Assembly: GCA_037176705.1 (NCBI GenBank)
Contig: JBAWUJ010000051.1
Span: 930,001 to 994,000 of the forward strand
DNA length: 64,000 nt
DNA from: Molossus alvarezi
Taxonomy: Eukaryota; Chordata; Mammalia; Chiroptera; Molossidae
Direction of reading: 5' to 3'
In this document: positions 1 through 12,109 of the stretch, in pieces
How positions within the stretch are numbered: the stretch's first letter is position 1
How the letters are laid out: each line of letters opens with the position of its first letter
The notes under the pieces: generated by a model
The model's database searches: none
Told to the model about the DNA's origin: nothing
Seen by the model: the letters and a program-made list of their open reading frames with translations, nothing else
Translations under genes and position numbers: made by a program

Positions 1-2517
1 AAATTAAAGATATAACAAAGAATCTCCCAGCAAACAAAAGCCCAGGCTCGGACGGTTTCACGGGAGAGTTTTACTGAACTTTCAAATAACTCACACCCAT
101 CCTTCTCAAACTATTTCAAAGTATCCAAGAAGACGGAACACTTCCAAACACACTCTATGAGGCCAGAATAATCCTAATTCCCAAACCAGATGAAGGCACT
201 ACAAACAAAAGAAACCTACAGGCCAATATTCCTGATTAAAACACATGCCAAAATTCTTAACAAAATATTAGCAAATCAAATCCAACAATACATCAAACAC
301 ATTATTCATCATGATGAAGTGGGTTACATTCCAGGCACTCAAGGATTGTATAATATATGCAAATCAAAAAATGTGATAAAAGATAAAAACCATATGATCA
401 TATCAATATATACTAAAAAAGCATTCGACAAAATCCAACACCCACTTCTGATACAAACGCTCAGCAATATGGGAATAGGGGGATCATATCACAATATAAT
501 AAAGGCCACATACGAAAAACACAGCCAACAACATACTCAATGGGCAAAGACAAAAGGCATTTCCCTTAAGAATGAGAACAAGACAGGGATGCCCACTTAT
601 GCCACTCTTAACTAACATAGTACTGGAAGTCTTACACATAGCATTTAGACATGGAGAGAAAATGAAAGGGATCCAAATTGAAAAGGAAGAAGTGAAACTG
701 TCATTATATGTAGATGACATAATATGGTGCATAAAAAAAAAAAAAAAAACCCTAAAGACTCCATCAAAAATCTACTAGACTTAATAAATGAAATTGGCAA
801 AGTGGCAGGATGCAAAATTAATGTCAAGAAATTGATGGCATTTTTATACACCAAATCTGAAATCACAGAAAGAGAAACTAAAAAATCAATTTCATTTACC
901 ATCACAGCACAAGAAATTAAAATACCTAGGAATAAACTTCAGCAAAGAAGTAAAGGACCTCTTCACAGATGAGTACAGGTCATTGCAATTAGAAGTGGAG
1001 GAAGATATAAAAAAATGAAAGCATATACCTTGTTCATAGAAGAATTAACATCATTAAAATGTCCATACTACCCAAAGCAATCTATACATTCAATGCCATC
1101 CTCACCAAAATACCAATGACTTACTTCAGAGACCTAGAACAAACACTCCAAAAATTTATATAAACTAAAAACGACACCTAGTAGCCACACAAATCTTGAA
1201 AAAAAACAAAGTAGGAGGGATCACATTACCAGATTTCAGTTATACCACAAAGGCACTCTAATGAAAATAAGCCTGGTACTGGCATAGGAACAGGCAGATA
1301 GATAAATGCAACAGAATAGAGAACCAGAAATTGATCCAAAACAATATGTTCAATTAACAATTCACAAAGTTGGCAAGAACATACAGTGGAGTCAAGACAG
1401 TCTCTCCAATAAATGGTTTTGGAAAAATTGGACTGCTACTTGCAAAATAAAATAAAGTTAGACCACCAATTTACAGCATACATGAGAATAAACTCGAAAT
1501 GGATAAAATAGTTAAATGTACCTTGTGAATCCATACAAATGCTAGAAGAAAGTGCAGGCAACAAATTTTCAGACATAGATAGCAGAATTTTCACTGATAC
1601 AACACTTAAGGCAACACATACACACCAAAAAAAAAAAAAAAAAAATCAACACGTGGGATTACATGAAAGTGAAAAGCTTCTGCATAGCAAAAGAAAGAAC
1701 CATCAAAACGCAAAGTGATCCTACTATCTGGAAGACCATATTCACCAATGATGCAGCACATAAGGGTTAATTTCCAAAATATATAGAGTGCTTATAAAAC
1801 TCCAGAATAGGAAGACAAAGAACCCAATTAAGGATTGGGCAGAGGACCTAAATAGATACCTCTCCAAACAGGACATACAAATGGCCAAGAGGCATATGAA
1901 GAAATGCTCAATGTCACTAATCATCAAAGAGATGCAAATTAAAACAACCATGTGGTACCACCTCACACCTCTCAGAATGGCTGCTATCAACAAATCATCA
2001 ATCAAGTGTTGGCAAGGATGTGAAGAAAAGGGGACTCTAATACACTGCTGGGTAGAATGCAGATTTGGGGTAGCCACTGTGGAGAATACTATAATGTTAC
2101 TTGAAAAAGTAAAAAATTGAATTGCTATTTTATTCAGTGATCTCACTTCTAGGAATATACTCTGAAACAGCAATCCGAAATAATATATGTACCCCTATTT
2201 TCACAGCTGCACTATTTACAATAGCTAAGATCTAAAACAATCCTTATTTGTGGAATATAATGAACTAAACAAACTGCTGAACAAAATTAACACAGAAACA
2301 TAGAAGTGGGGTACAGATGGACAAGCATCTGAGGAGGGGGGTTTGGGGGGGAAGAGATAAACCACAGAACATATATGCATGTATGCATGATCAATGAACA
2401 TAGCCAACAAAGCTGGGGATGTGGCTAGAGGAAGGGGAGGAGGGTGTCACTGGGGAAAAAAATGAGAAACATCTGTAACACAAACAAATAAAAAATAAAT
2501 AAATAAAATAATATGAA
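1..2517 (+). mobile_element. L1 retrotransposon, ORF2 3' half and 3' UTR (cut by window edge)
   Basis: The sequence enters inside the reverse transcriptase domain of L1 ORF2 and runs to an A-rich 3' end. The RT catalytic box reads SLYVDDI near 701-720, where L1 normally has an F/YADD core. A run of 16 A follows at about 732-748 and shifts the frame. The open stretches at 190-615, 572-778, 724-972 and 1788-2120 are successive pieces of one broken ORF2. The last piece contains the C-terminal cysteine region ([16 protein letters not shown]). After the ORF2 end near 2240 comes the family's G-rich 3' UTR and an A/T-rich tail. It is a dead copy, related to the 3'-half units at 12-21 kb. Confidence 0.93.
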
Positions 2518-3269
2518 AAAGGAAAGATACCAAAAAAAAAAGAAAAAGAAAGAAAGAAAAGTATGTGCCAATGTCCCTGATGAATATGGATACAAAATCC
2601 TCAACAAAATATCAGCAACTAGATTCAGCAATACATGAAATCACTTATACCTTGAGATTGACTGAGATTTATTCTGAGGATGCAAGGTTGATAAAGTATT
2701 TGAAAATCAATAAACTTGATAATGAATATAAGTAAAATAAAGAATAAAAATTACACGATCTTAAAAAATGCAGAAAACTATTTGACAACATCTAGCACCC
2801 ATTTAGGAAATAAACTCTCAGAAAAGTGGAAATAGAGGGGACGCACCTCAAGATAGTAAAGGCATGTATGACATACCTGTAGCCAACACTATACTCAATG
2901 GAAAAAAACTGAAAGTGTTTACCTGAAGATCAGGAACAAGACAGAGATGACCACTTTTACCACTACTGTTCAACATAGCACTAAATCTTGTAGCCACATC
3001 AATTAGCAAAAAGAATAAATAACAAGCATTCACATTAGAAAGAAGCAAAACTGTCATTATTTGCAGATAACATAATACTGTATATAGAGAACCCAAAGGA
3101 TTCCATCAAATATTTACTAGAACTGATAAAGAAATTTAGTGCAGTAGCAGGATACAAAATAAGTACCCAGTAACCAGTTATACTGTTAAACACCACTCAC
3201 AAACTATCAAAAGAGAAGCTAAGGAAACAGTCTCATTTCACAATTACATTAACAAAATAAAATACCTAG

Positions 3270-3528
3270 CCCTGGCCCATTTGGCTTAGCGGTTAGAGCA
3301 TTGACCTGCAGCCCCTAGAGACCAGATTTAGTTCCTGCTAAGGGCACATACCTCGGTTGCAGTTTGTCCCTGGCCCTGGTTGGTCATGCTGCTGGCAGCC
3401 ACTCGATGTGTTCCTTTCACGTCGATGTTTCTCTTTCTCTCTGTTCCTCTCTCTCCCTCTCACTCTACCTGAACAAAAATAAAAAAATATATATATATCC
3501 TTGGGTGAGGATAAAAAATAAAATAAAG
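3270..3528 (+). mobile_element. VES-type tRNA-derived SINE
   Basis: The head has a Pol III A-box-like stretch (TTGGCTTAGCGGTTAGAGCA) and a degraded B box. The body carries the family-typical CAGCCACTCGATGTG segment and a pyrimidine-rich CTCTCTCTCC tract, then a short AT-rich tail. It is inserted in the old L1 fragment. The A-rich flanks make the target duplication ambiguous. Confidence 0.9.
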
Positions 3529-3611
3529 TAACTAAACAAACAAACAAACAAAAACAAGGATGTAGAAGACCTGTACTCAGAAACTATAAGACACTTAAAA
3601 AAGAAACTGAA

Positions 3612-3869
3612 GCCCTGGCCAGTTTGGCTCAGCGGTTAGAGCATCGGCCTGCGGTCTGGAGAGACCCGGGTTCGGTTCCCGCTAAGGGCACGTACTTCGG
3701 TTGCAGTTTGTCCCCGGCCCTGGTTGGTCGTGCGGGTGGCAGCCACTCGATGTGTCCCTTCATGTCGATGTTTCTGTCTGGCTCTCCCTTCCTCTCTCTC
3801 CCTCCCAGTCTATCTGTACATAAAATGGAAAAATATCCTCGGGTGAGGATAAAAAAAAAAAAAAAAAAA
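3612..3869 (+). mobile_element. VES SINE, well preserved, with target-site duplication
   Basis: The A box (TGGCTCAGCGGTTAGAGCAT) and B box (GGGTTCGGTTCC) are both close to tRNA consensus. The tail is about 19 A. The flanks AAAGAAACTGAA (before 3612) and AAAGAAACCGAA (after 3867) form a target-site duplication with one mismatch. It is younger than the SINE 90 bp upstream, judging by the cleaner boxes and tail. Confidence 0.95.
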
Positions 3870-3984
3870 GAAACCGAATACAGATAAGTGAAAGCATATA
3901 CTAAGATTATGAATAAGAAGAATTTTTATTAACATTTTCTTTAGAGCAAGAAAAACAAAGGAAAAATAATAATAAATAAAAAAT

Positions 3985-4775
3985 AATACATGGCACTACA
4001 ACACACTAAACAGCTTCTGAATAGCAAAGAAAATCAGCATCAAAAAGAAAAGAGAACCCACACTCAAGAAGAACGTATTTGCCAAGAATATATCAGATAA
4101 GGGGTTAATATGAAGATATATAGAGCACTGATAAAACCCCAAAAAACAAAGACAAACAATCCAGTTAAAAATGGGCAGAGGATATAAATAGACAATTCTC
4201 CAAACAGGACATACAAATGGCCAAGAGACATACAAAAAAATATTGCTCAATATCACTAGTCATCACAGAGATGCAAATTAAAATAACTATGAAACTTTAC
4301 CTCATATGTGACAGAATGCCTGCCATCAACAAAATTTCAAACAAGTGCTGGTGAGGATGTAGAGAAAAGTACACTGCTGGTGGGGATTCAGACTGCTGCA
4401 GCCACTTTGGAAAAGAGTATGAAATTGCCTCAAAATATTCAAAACGGAATTCCATCTGACCCAGATGTCCCACTTCTAGGAATGTATCCTGAGGAGCCTG
4501 AAACACCAAACAGAAAAGATATATGTGCCCATGTGTTCACTGCAGCACTATTTACAATAGCTAAGATCTGGAAATAGCCCAAGTGTCCATCAATAAATGA
4601 GTGGATAAAAAATGTTGTGGTTACACCAAAGAACTATATGCCCATGTGTCCAACCAATGGAGACAGACAATAGTTTGGGGAAAGCAGGAGTAGGGTGGGA
4701 GAGGAAAGAAGGGAGTCAAAGGGGCAAAAATGGGTGACATCCACAGTACTTTCTATAATAAAGATAAAATATAGA
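3985..4775 (+). mobile_element. L1 3' end fragment (ORF2 C-terminus and 3' UTR)
   Basis: This is the last part of L1 ORF2: the segment starting near AACAGCTTCTGAATAGC, then [23 protein letters not shown] sequence, the region before the stop, and a G-rich 3' UTR. Codons are broken throughout. It belongs to a more diverged subfamily than the elements downstream. Confidence 0.85.
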
Positions 4776-4821
4776 CTTAGAGTTGGAGAGATAAGATAAA
4801 ATGATAATACTTCAGACAGAA

Positions 4822-5961
4822 AAAAATGGCAGCGGAGTGAATGGAAGCTACACAGACCCTCTCCCAGGTCCAAACTGGAATTACAACAAAAGTAAAGGCA
4901 AATTGTCGGGAAGGGGCAACCGAAAGGCAGGTTGGAGGACCACATAACCAGGGACACTGACTCAACCCTTGTAGGCTTGTGAGGACGCCAGAGGGGCTCG
5001 GGAGCCCATGGTCCACAGTGGCCTGGGTTGGGACCTGCAGGAGCCTCGGCTTGGAACTGTGGCCCCGGTTGGGACCTGCTGCAGCCTTGGCTGGGTCCTG
5101 CAGCACCGGCTGGGACCTGCCGCCCTGGCTGGGACCTGGTGAGGCCTCAGCCAGGACTTGAAGCGGTCTAGGTTGAAACTTGTGGACTCAGTTGGGACCA
5201 GGGGCCGTGGCTGGAAGCTGCACCTTTGGCTGGGACCTGTGGCCTAGGCTGGAAAATGCAGCTGCCTGGGCTGGGACCTGCGGCTTCGGCTGGGTGCTGT
5301 GACCTCTGCTTGTTGCTACACCCTTGGCTGGGAGCTGTTGCAGCCTCACCCACCCTTAGCTGGGAGCAGAGTCCTCAAGTTAAAGTCCCAGGTGGCTCCA
5401 AGATGCAAAGCCCGGACAGAGGCTAAATTGTCAGCAGCCACTCACCTTGGGATCTGGCAGAGTGAGGGCAGACAGGACTGGAACTGTGTGGGGACACTCG
5501 GGATTTGGAGGGTGCTCAGAGCATTTGCTGAGTGCAGCCACACAGGACTCTGGTCTTCTTACTCTTTCCCAGGGCCCTGAGGAGAGACTGCGGCCCCTCC
5601 CTCAAAGATTCAAACCCACCAGGTAGCCATTGAAGTGCTAATTGAGGCCCATAACCAACCAGCATCTGCCCCACCCTCGGGAAATCTTCTTACAAAGAGC
5701 ACTTAAGGGAGTATTTCATTCAACTCAGAAGCCAAGGTTCTTCAGGTGACCACTACAAATAGTCTCCAGAAAAAAAAAATAGAGATAACTACCATTCCCT
5801 GGGCTAGCAACTCTAACCAGGAACGTTAAGACTTGACAGTGGTGTTTAAAGTGGGTCTTCCCTGCCTCATCCAAAAATCAGGAGATGGAGACACAAACAG
5901 CAGAATACCAACTCCCACAGTGAAAATTTAGCCAACTCCAAAGCCCACTGTAATAGCCAAA
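4822..5961 (+). promoter_or_regulatory. L1 5' UTR (internal promoter region) with GC-rich tandem repeats
   Basis: The sequence is strongly GC-rich compared with the surrounding L1 coding DNA. A YY1-like AAAATGGCAGCGG lies at the start. From about 5010 to 5360 a short unit built on GGCTGGGACCTG recurs about every 20-30 bp, with variable spacers. In L1 biology this region carries the internal Pol II promoter and L1 subfamilies differ mainly here. Activity is inferred only from position. Confidence 0.75.
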
Positions 5962-6830
5962 ATGGTGAAACACAGAAACAAAAGCCAAATGAAAGAACAA
6001 GAGACCTCTACTGAAGATGAAATAAATGAGGTGCAGTTAAGCAAGTTAACAGCACTAGAACTCAAAGCCATGATCTTGAGGACGCCCAACACCATGTGTA
6101 AGGACATGAGTACCATGAGTAAAGACATAGAAATGTTGAAAATCAACCAGTTGCAAATTAAAAACGACCAAGTAGAAATGAAGAATGACATATGAGAAAT
6201 AAAAAAAACACATTGGAAAGTCTAAATAGCAGAGTAGAGAAAGCTGAGGAACAAATCAGAGAATTAGAAGATAGGGTAGAAAAAATCAACTAATCAGAAA
6301 ACCAAAGGAATAAATAATTAAAAAACAGGAAAACACCTTAAGAGAACTGTGCGACAAGAGAAAACATAATAATATTTGCATCATTGGAGTCCCCTAAGAA
6401 GAAGAAAATGAGCAAGGATTAGAGAATATATTTGAAGAAATGGTAACAGAAAACTTCCCTAATTGGGTGAAGAAAGAAGGCATTCAAGTTCAAGAAGCAC
6501 AGAGAGCCCCAAGTAAGAAGAAACCAAACAGGCCCACACCAAGACACATAGTAATCAAAGGGCCAAAAATTAAAGACAGAGAGAATCCTAAAGGCAGCAA
6601 GAGAGAATCAACAAGTTACCTTCAAAGGAACCCCCATAAGGCTCTCAGCGGATTTCTCAACAGAAACATTACAGGCCAGAAGGGAATGGCATGAGGTAAT
6701 CAAGGTCATGAAAAACAAGAATCTGAATCCAAGACTACTCTACCCAGCAAGGCTATCATTCAAAATAGAAGGTCAAATAAAGAGCTTCTCAGACAAAAAA
6801 AAGGCAAAAGGAATACATTAGCACCAAACC
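5962..6830 (+). pseudogene. L1 ORF1 (RNA-binding chaperone ORF1p), broken
   Basis: The frame starts MVKHRNKSQMKEQETS and runs 77 codons to a stop at 6193-6195. Later segments in shifted frames retain the coiled-coil-like stretch, the RRM-like part and the C-terminal basic domain (NFPNWVKKEGIQVQEAQRAP near 6460, then the KSFSDKKKAKGIH-like end). ORF1p normally trimerises through the coiled coil and coats L1 RNA. Several stops and frameshifts make this copy non-functional. Confidence 0.85.
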
Positions 6831-6909
6831 AGAACTGCAAGAAATGTTAAAAGGACTGCTGTAACTAGCAGGAGAAATAGGAAGAAAAATAGAACCACAT
6901 TAAACAAAA

Positions 6910-9900
6910 ATGGCAATAAATAAGTACATATCAATAACCACCATAAATAAAAATGGATTGAATGCTCCCATAAAAAGACACAAAGTAGCTGATTGGATAA
7001 GAAAGCATGACTCATATATATGTTGTTTACGAGAGACCGACCCCACAACAAAAGACTCACATAGGCTGAAAGTGAAGGGATGGAAAATAATCTTCCAAGC
7101 AAACGGAAAGGAAAAAAATAACCTGGGGTAGCAATACTCATATATGATAAAATAGATTTCAAAATTAAAACTATAATTAGAGACAAAGAAGGCCACTGCA
7201 TAATATTAAAATAATCTATCCAACAGAAAGATATAACCTTGATAAACATATATACACCCAACGTAGTAGCACCAAAATATACTAAAAATCTTCTGGAGGA
7301 CTTCAAAGGAGATATCGATAGCAATACAATCATAGCAGGGGTCTTCAACACCCCACTGACATCACTGGATAGACCCCCTAGACGAAAAATTAGAAAGGAA
7401 ACAGAGACTCCAAATGAAGCACTAGACCAAATGGATTTAATAGATATCTACAGAGAATTACACCCCAATCTTACAGAATTCACATTCTTCTCAAGTGCAC
7501 ATGGAAGATTCTCAAAGATACACCACATGATAGGACACATACTAAGTCTCTACAAGTTCAAGAAGACTGAAATTATATCAAGCGTCTTCTCATATCACAA
7601 AGGCATGAAACTATACATCAATAGCAACAAGAACATGCAAAGACATTTGAACACATGGAAGCTAAATAGCATGTTTTTAAACAATGAATGGGTTACTGAG
7701 GAGATCAAGGAAGATACAACAAAAGCAGTTCTGAGAGGTAAGTTTATAGCCCTATGGGCCAACATCTAAAAACAAGAAAAATCTCTAATAGACTATCTAA
7801 TCTCACAACTTAAAGAACTAGAGAACAAACAAAAAGAAAATTCCAGAGCAAGTAAAAGGTAGAAAATAGTAAATATCAGAGCAGAAATAAACAACATAGA
7901 GTCCAACAAAAAAAACAATTTAAAGGATCAGTGAAACGAAGAGTAGGTTTTTCGAAAAGATAAACAAGATTGATGGACCCTTACCTAGACTCACCAAGAC
8001 ACAAAGAGAGAACCCAAATACATAAAATCAGAAATGAAAGAGGAGAAGTAACAACTGACACCACAGAAATACAAAAGATCGTTAACAACTATGATGAAGA
8101 ATGATATGGCAAAAATTAGACAATCTAAGCGAAATGGACAAATTTCTAGAAACACATAAGTCTCCCGAAACTGGACCAGGAAGAAATAGAAAACTTGAAC
8201 AGACCAATTACAACAGAAGAAATTGAAGATATAATCAAGACTCTTACCAGCAAACAACATCCCAGGCCCGGATGGCTTCATGGGGCAGTTTTACCGAACA
8301 TTCAAAGAAGAACTAACACCCATTCTCCTCAAATTATTTCAAAAAATTCAAGAAGAAGGAAGACTTCCAAACTCGTTTTATGAAGCCAGCATAATTCTAA
8401 TTCCAAAACCAGAAAAAGACACTACGAAGAAAGAAAACTACAGGCCACAGATGAACATAGATGCCAAAATCCTGAACAAAATACTAGCAAATCGGATCCA
8501 GCAATACACCAAAAAAATTATGCACCATGACCAAGTGGGATTCATCCCAGGGATGCAAGGCTGGTACAATATTCGCAAAGCAATAAACGTGATACACCAC
8601 ATAAAAAAAATGAAGAATAAAAACCACAAGATCATATCAATAGATGCCGAAAAAGCCTTTGACAAAATCCAGAATCCATTTCTGATAACAATGCTCAGCA
8701 ATAATAGGTGGATCATATCTAGACATAATAAAGGCCACATATGAAAGACCAACAGCCAACATCATACTCAATGGGCAATAACTAAAAGCATTTTCATTAC
8801 AAACAAGAACAAGGCGAGGATGCCCACTCCCACGACTCCCATTTAACATAGGATGGGAAATCTTACCCACAGCAATCAGACAGGAAGAAAAAATAAAAGG
8901 GATCCTAATTGGAAAGGAGGAAGTAAAACTGTCATAATTGGCAGATGATAAGATTCTATATGTAGAAAACCCCAAAGACTCCATCAATAATTTGCTAGAC
9001 TTAATAAATAAATTAGGAAACCAAGGAGGATACAAAATTAATGTCAAAAAATTGATGGCATTCTTATACACCAATGATGAATTCACACAAAGAGAAACTA
9101 AGAAGACAATCCCATTTACCATTGCGGCAAAAAAAATTAACATACCTAAGAATAAACTAAACCAAAGATATAAAGGACCTATTCGCAGAAAACTACAGCT
9201 CATTATAAAAAAGAAGGAGAGGAAGATATAAAAAATTGAAAGCACATACCCTGTTCTTAGATTGAAAGAATTAGCATCATTAAAATGTCCATATTACCCA
9301 AAGCAATCTATAGATTCAATTCAATCCCCATCAAAATACCAATGGCATACTTCACAGAATTAGAACAAGTACTTCAAAAGTTCATATAAAATTAAAAACA
9401 AACAAACAAACAAACCATGAATAGCCCCAGAAATCTTGAAAAAGAAGAACAAAGTTGGAGGGATCACATTACCAGATTTTAGTTTATACTACAAAGTCAC
9501 TGTAATCAAAACAGCCTGGTAGTGGCACAAGAACAGGCATATAGACGAGTGGAAAAGAACAGAGAACCCAGAAATAGTCCCAAGGCAATATGCTCAATAA
9601 ATATTTGACAAAGTTGGCAAGAGCATACAGTGGAGTAAGGACAGCCTCTTTAATAAATGGTGTTAAGAAAATTGGAAAGCTACATGCAGAAAAGTAAAAC
9701 TAGACCATCAACTTACACCCTACACAAGAATGAACTGAAAATGGATAAAAGACTTAAATGTGACTCATGAATTCATAAAAATCTTATAAAGAAACTGTGG
9801 GCAATAAATTTCAGACATCATACACAGCAAAATTTTCACTGATACATCAGTTAAGGCAATAGAAACAAAGGAGAGAATGAACACATGGGACTACATCACA

Positions 9901-10180
9901 CTCAAAAGCTTCTGCAGAGCAAAAGATACACTCATGAAAACAAAAAGGCTACCCACTGTATAGGAGAGCATAACTGACAATAATATATTAAATAAGTGGT
10001 TAATTTCCAGTATATATAGAGCACTCATGGAACTCAACAAGGAAGACAAAGAACCCAATTAAAACCTGGGCAGAGGAACTAAATAGACACCTCTCCAAAC
10101 AGGACATACAAATGGCTAACAGACATATGAAGAAATGCTCAACATCATTAACCATCAGAGAGATGCATATTAAAACAAAC
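6910..10180 (+). pseudogene. L1 ORF2 (endonuclease/reverse transcriptase), broken
   Basis: It opens MAINKYISITTINKNGLNAP, the N-terminus of the APE-type endonuclease. CCLRETD corresponds to the catalytic-glutamate region. A second block (7239-7769) has GVFNTPL where the family has GDFNTPL, so the catalytic aspartate is replaced by Val. The RT part follows (8195-9231). Its active-site box is degraded to a stop plus LADDKI near 8934-8957. Several frames are needed to read through. Loss of both endonuclease and RT signature residues means that it is inactive. Confidence 0.88.
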
Positions 10181-10727
10181 AATTAAAAAACAGAATGACA
10201 GCCTAAGAGAACTGTGGGACACCATGAAACACAGTAACACACACATCATAGAATTTTCAGGAAAAGGATAAAATGAGCAAGGGACAGAGAAAATATTTGA
10301 AGAAATAGTGTGAGAAAACACTCAAAACTTGGTGAAAGAAAATGGCATATACCATCTAGAAGCAAAAAGAGCTTCAACTCTGAAGAATCAAAAGAGGCCC
10401 ACATTAAGAAACATAATAATTAAAGGGCAAAAATTAAAGAGAGAAATAGAATTCAAAACATGGCAAGAAATAAGGAACAGATAACACACAAAGAAAACCA
10501 CATAACCTTATCAGCTGAATGCTCAACAAAAACACTACTGGACAGAGGAGAAAGTCATGAAGGGATCAAGGTAAGGGAAAACAATGATCTGTATCTAAGA
10601 CTATTCTATCCACGAAGACTGTCATTGAAAATGGAAGGTGAAATAAAGAAAGAGCTTCCCAGACAAAAAGGCTATAGAATATGTTAGCAACAATCAGCTC
10701 TCTAAGAAATGTTAAAAGGAGTGCTGT
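10181..10727 (+). mobile_element. L1 ORF1 fragment joined out of order
   Basis: After the truncated ORF2 the sequence returns to L1 ORF1, from about its RRM part (CAATTAAAAAACAG, then AAGAGAACTGTGGGACA) to the ORF1/ORF2 spacer near 10720. It then jumps to the ORF2 C-terminal region at about 10727. This implies a separate L1 copy with an internal deletion of several kb, or a recombination product. The open stretch at 10460-10687 is an out-of-frame remnant. Confidence 0.8.
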
Positions 10728-12109
10728 TGGCAACAACAAACAGTAGAGTAAAGACAGTCTCTTCAATAAATGGTGTTGAAAAAATTGGACAGCTACTTGC
10801 AAATAAAAACCAAAAAAAAAAAAAAAAATGAAGCCAGACCACAACATTACACGATACATGAGAATAAACTCGAAATGGATAAAATACTAAAATGTACCTC
10901 GTGAATCCATACAAAATCTACAAGAAAGTGCAGGCCACAAATTTCCAGCAGACATATCCAGCAGAATTTTCACTGATATAAAACCTAAAGTAACAGACAC
11001 ATACACACTAAAATGAATAATTAGATAAATAATTAAAGAAACACGTGACACTACTTCAAACTGAAAAGCTTCAGCAGAGCTAAAGAAACAACCATCAAAA
11101 TGGAAAGGGATAGTATTATCTGAAAAACCAAAATTGATGATGGTGAATTAGAGAAGGGATAATTTCTAAAATATGGGGTGCTTATAAATCTCAACAATAG
11201 AAAAACAAAGACCCCAATTAAAAAATGGGAAGAGAAACTAAACAGACATCTCCAAACAGGGCATACAAACGGTAAGACACATATGAAGAAATGCTCAACA
11301 TCACTAATTATCTGAGACATGCAAATTAAAACAACAAAGAGTTATCACCACACACCTGTCAGAATGTCGGCCAACAACAAATCATCAAACTGCAAGTCTT
11401 GGCGAGGGTGTGGGAGACAGGGGACTCAAGTACACTGCTGGTGGGAATGCAGACTGGTGCAGCCACTGTGGAAAACAATATGGTGTTACCGCAAAAATGT
11501 ATAAACTGAACTTTCATTTGACCGAGAGATCCCACTTCTAGGAAATACACACTAAGAAGCCTGAAACACCCATCAGAAAGAATATATGTAACCCGAGGTT
11601 TATAGCAGCACTATTTACAATAGCTAAGATGTGGACACAGCCCAAGTGTCCATCAGTAGACGAATGGATAAAAAAGCTGTGGTATATATACACAATGGAG
11701 TACTATGCGCACGTAAGAAAGATCTCTTATCCTTTAACACTACACCGAGGGGCCTGGAAGTTATTATCCTAAGCAAAACATGCCAAACACAGAGAGACAA
11801 GTATCATATTATCTCACTTATTTGTGGAATATAATGAACATAACAGTCTGAGGAATGGGGTAGAACCAGAAAGGTGGAAGGGGGGCACGACAGACAATCT
11901 CCTGAATAGGAGGTGGTGTGGGAGAGATAAAGCACAGAACTGATATGCATATATTCAGGAACAATGCACATGGACAACAAAGGTAGAGACAGGGCAGGGA
12001 GGGTGGGAGAGGGGAGAAATCAGTGAAGGGGGGAGGAGAATGAGATGTAACAAAAAATGAATTAATTAATAAAAATATAATACATTCTAAAATATAAAAT
12101 AAAATAAAT
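10728..12109 (+). mobile_element. L1 3' end; partial first unit of the 3.15-kb tandem array
   Basis: It aligns with the distal 1.4 kb of the units downstream (for example GTCAAGACAGTC-type sequence followed by CTTCAATAAATGG). It includes the ORF2 C-terminal tract (SWRGCGRQGTQVHCWWEC near 11397-11450), the G-rich 3' UTR, and the A/T tail ending TATAATACATTCTAAAATA. This tail forms the first of three near-identical unit junctions. Confidence 0.85.

Larger units (their letters stand above)
2560..3945 (+). mobile_element. Older L1 ORF2 fragment interrupted by two VES SINEs
   Basis: Sequence resembling L1 ORF2 reverse transcriptase (tracts corresponding to the dynamics around AKILNKI, FDNI and the YADD-like region at 3055-3075) is much more diverged than the neighbouring L1s. 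It is split by SINEs at 3270-3528 and 3612-3869. The pieces resume at 3540-3611 and 3870-3945 in the correct L1 order. There is no open frame of note. The nesting shows that the L1 is older than both SINEs. Confidence 0.75.
4822..10180 (+). mobile_element. L1 with 5' UTR, ORF1 and most of ORF2 (3' end lost)
   Basis: This is the only L1 in the window with what looks like a complete 5' end. It starts at an AAAATGGCAGCGG motif similar to the YY1 site at L1 starts. A 1.1-kb GC-rich 5' UTR follows, then a broken ORF1 (5962-6830) and a broken ORF2 (6910 onward). ORF2 runs through endonuclease and reverse transcriptase to the C-terminal part. At about 10180 it stops short of the 3' UTR and jumps into ORF1 sequence of another L1 copy, with AAAACAA-type homology at the join. 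Confidence 0.9.

Noticed and set aside
3270..3869. tRNA gene-like A and B boxes
   Set aside because: They are heads of tRNA-derived VES SINEs: no complete cloverleaf can be folded, and SINE bodies and tails follow. The same holds at 34425, 41716, 57977 and 58550.
6818..7351. 177-codon hydrophobic minus-strand frame
   Set aside because: Antisense shadow of A-rich L1 ORF2, giving Phe/Leu/Ile-rich artefacts. The same applies to other long antisense frames over L1 (for example 1742-2173 and 8637-9245).
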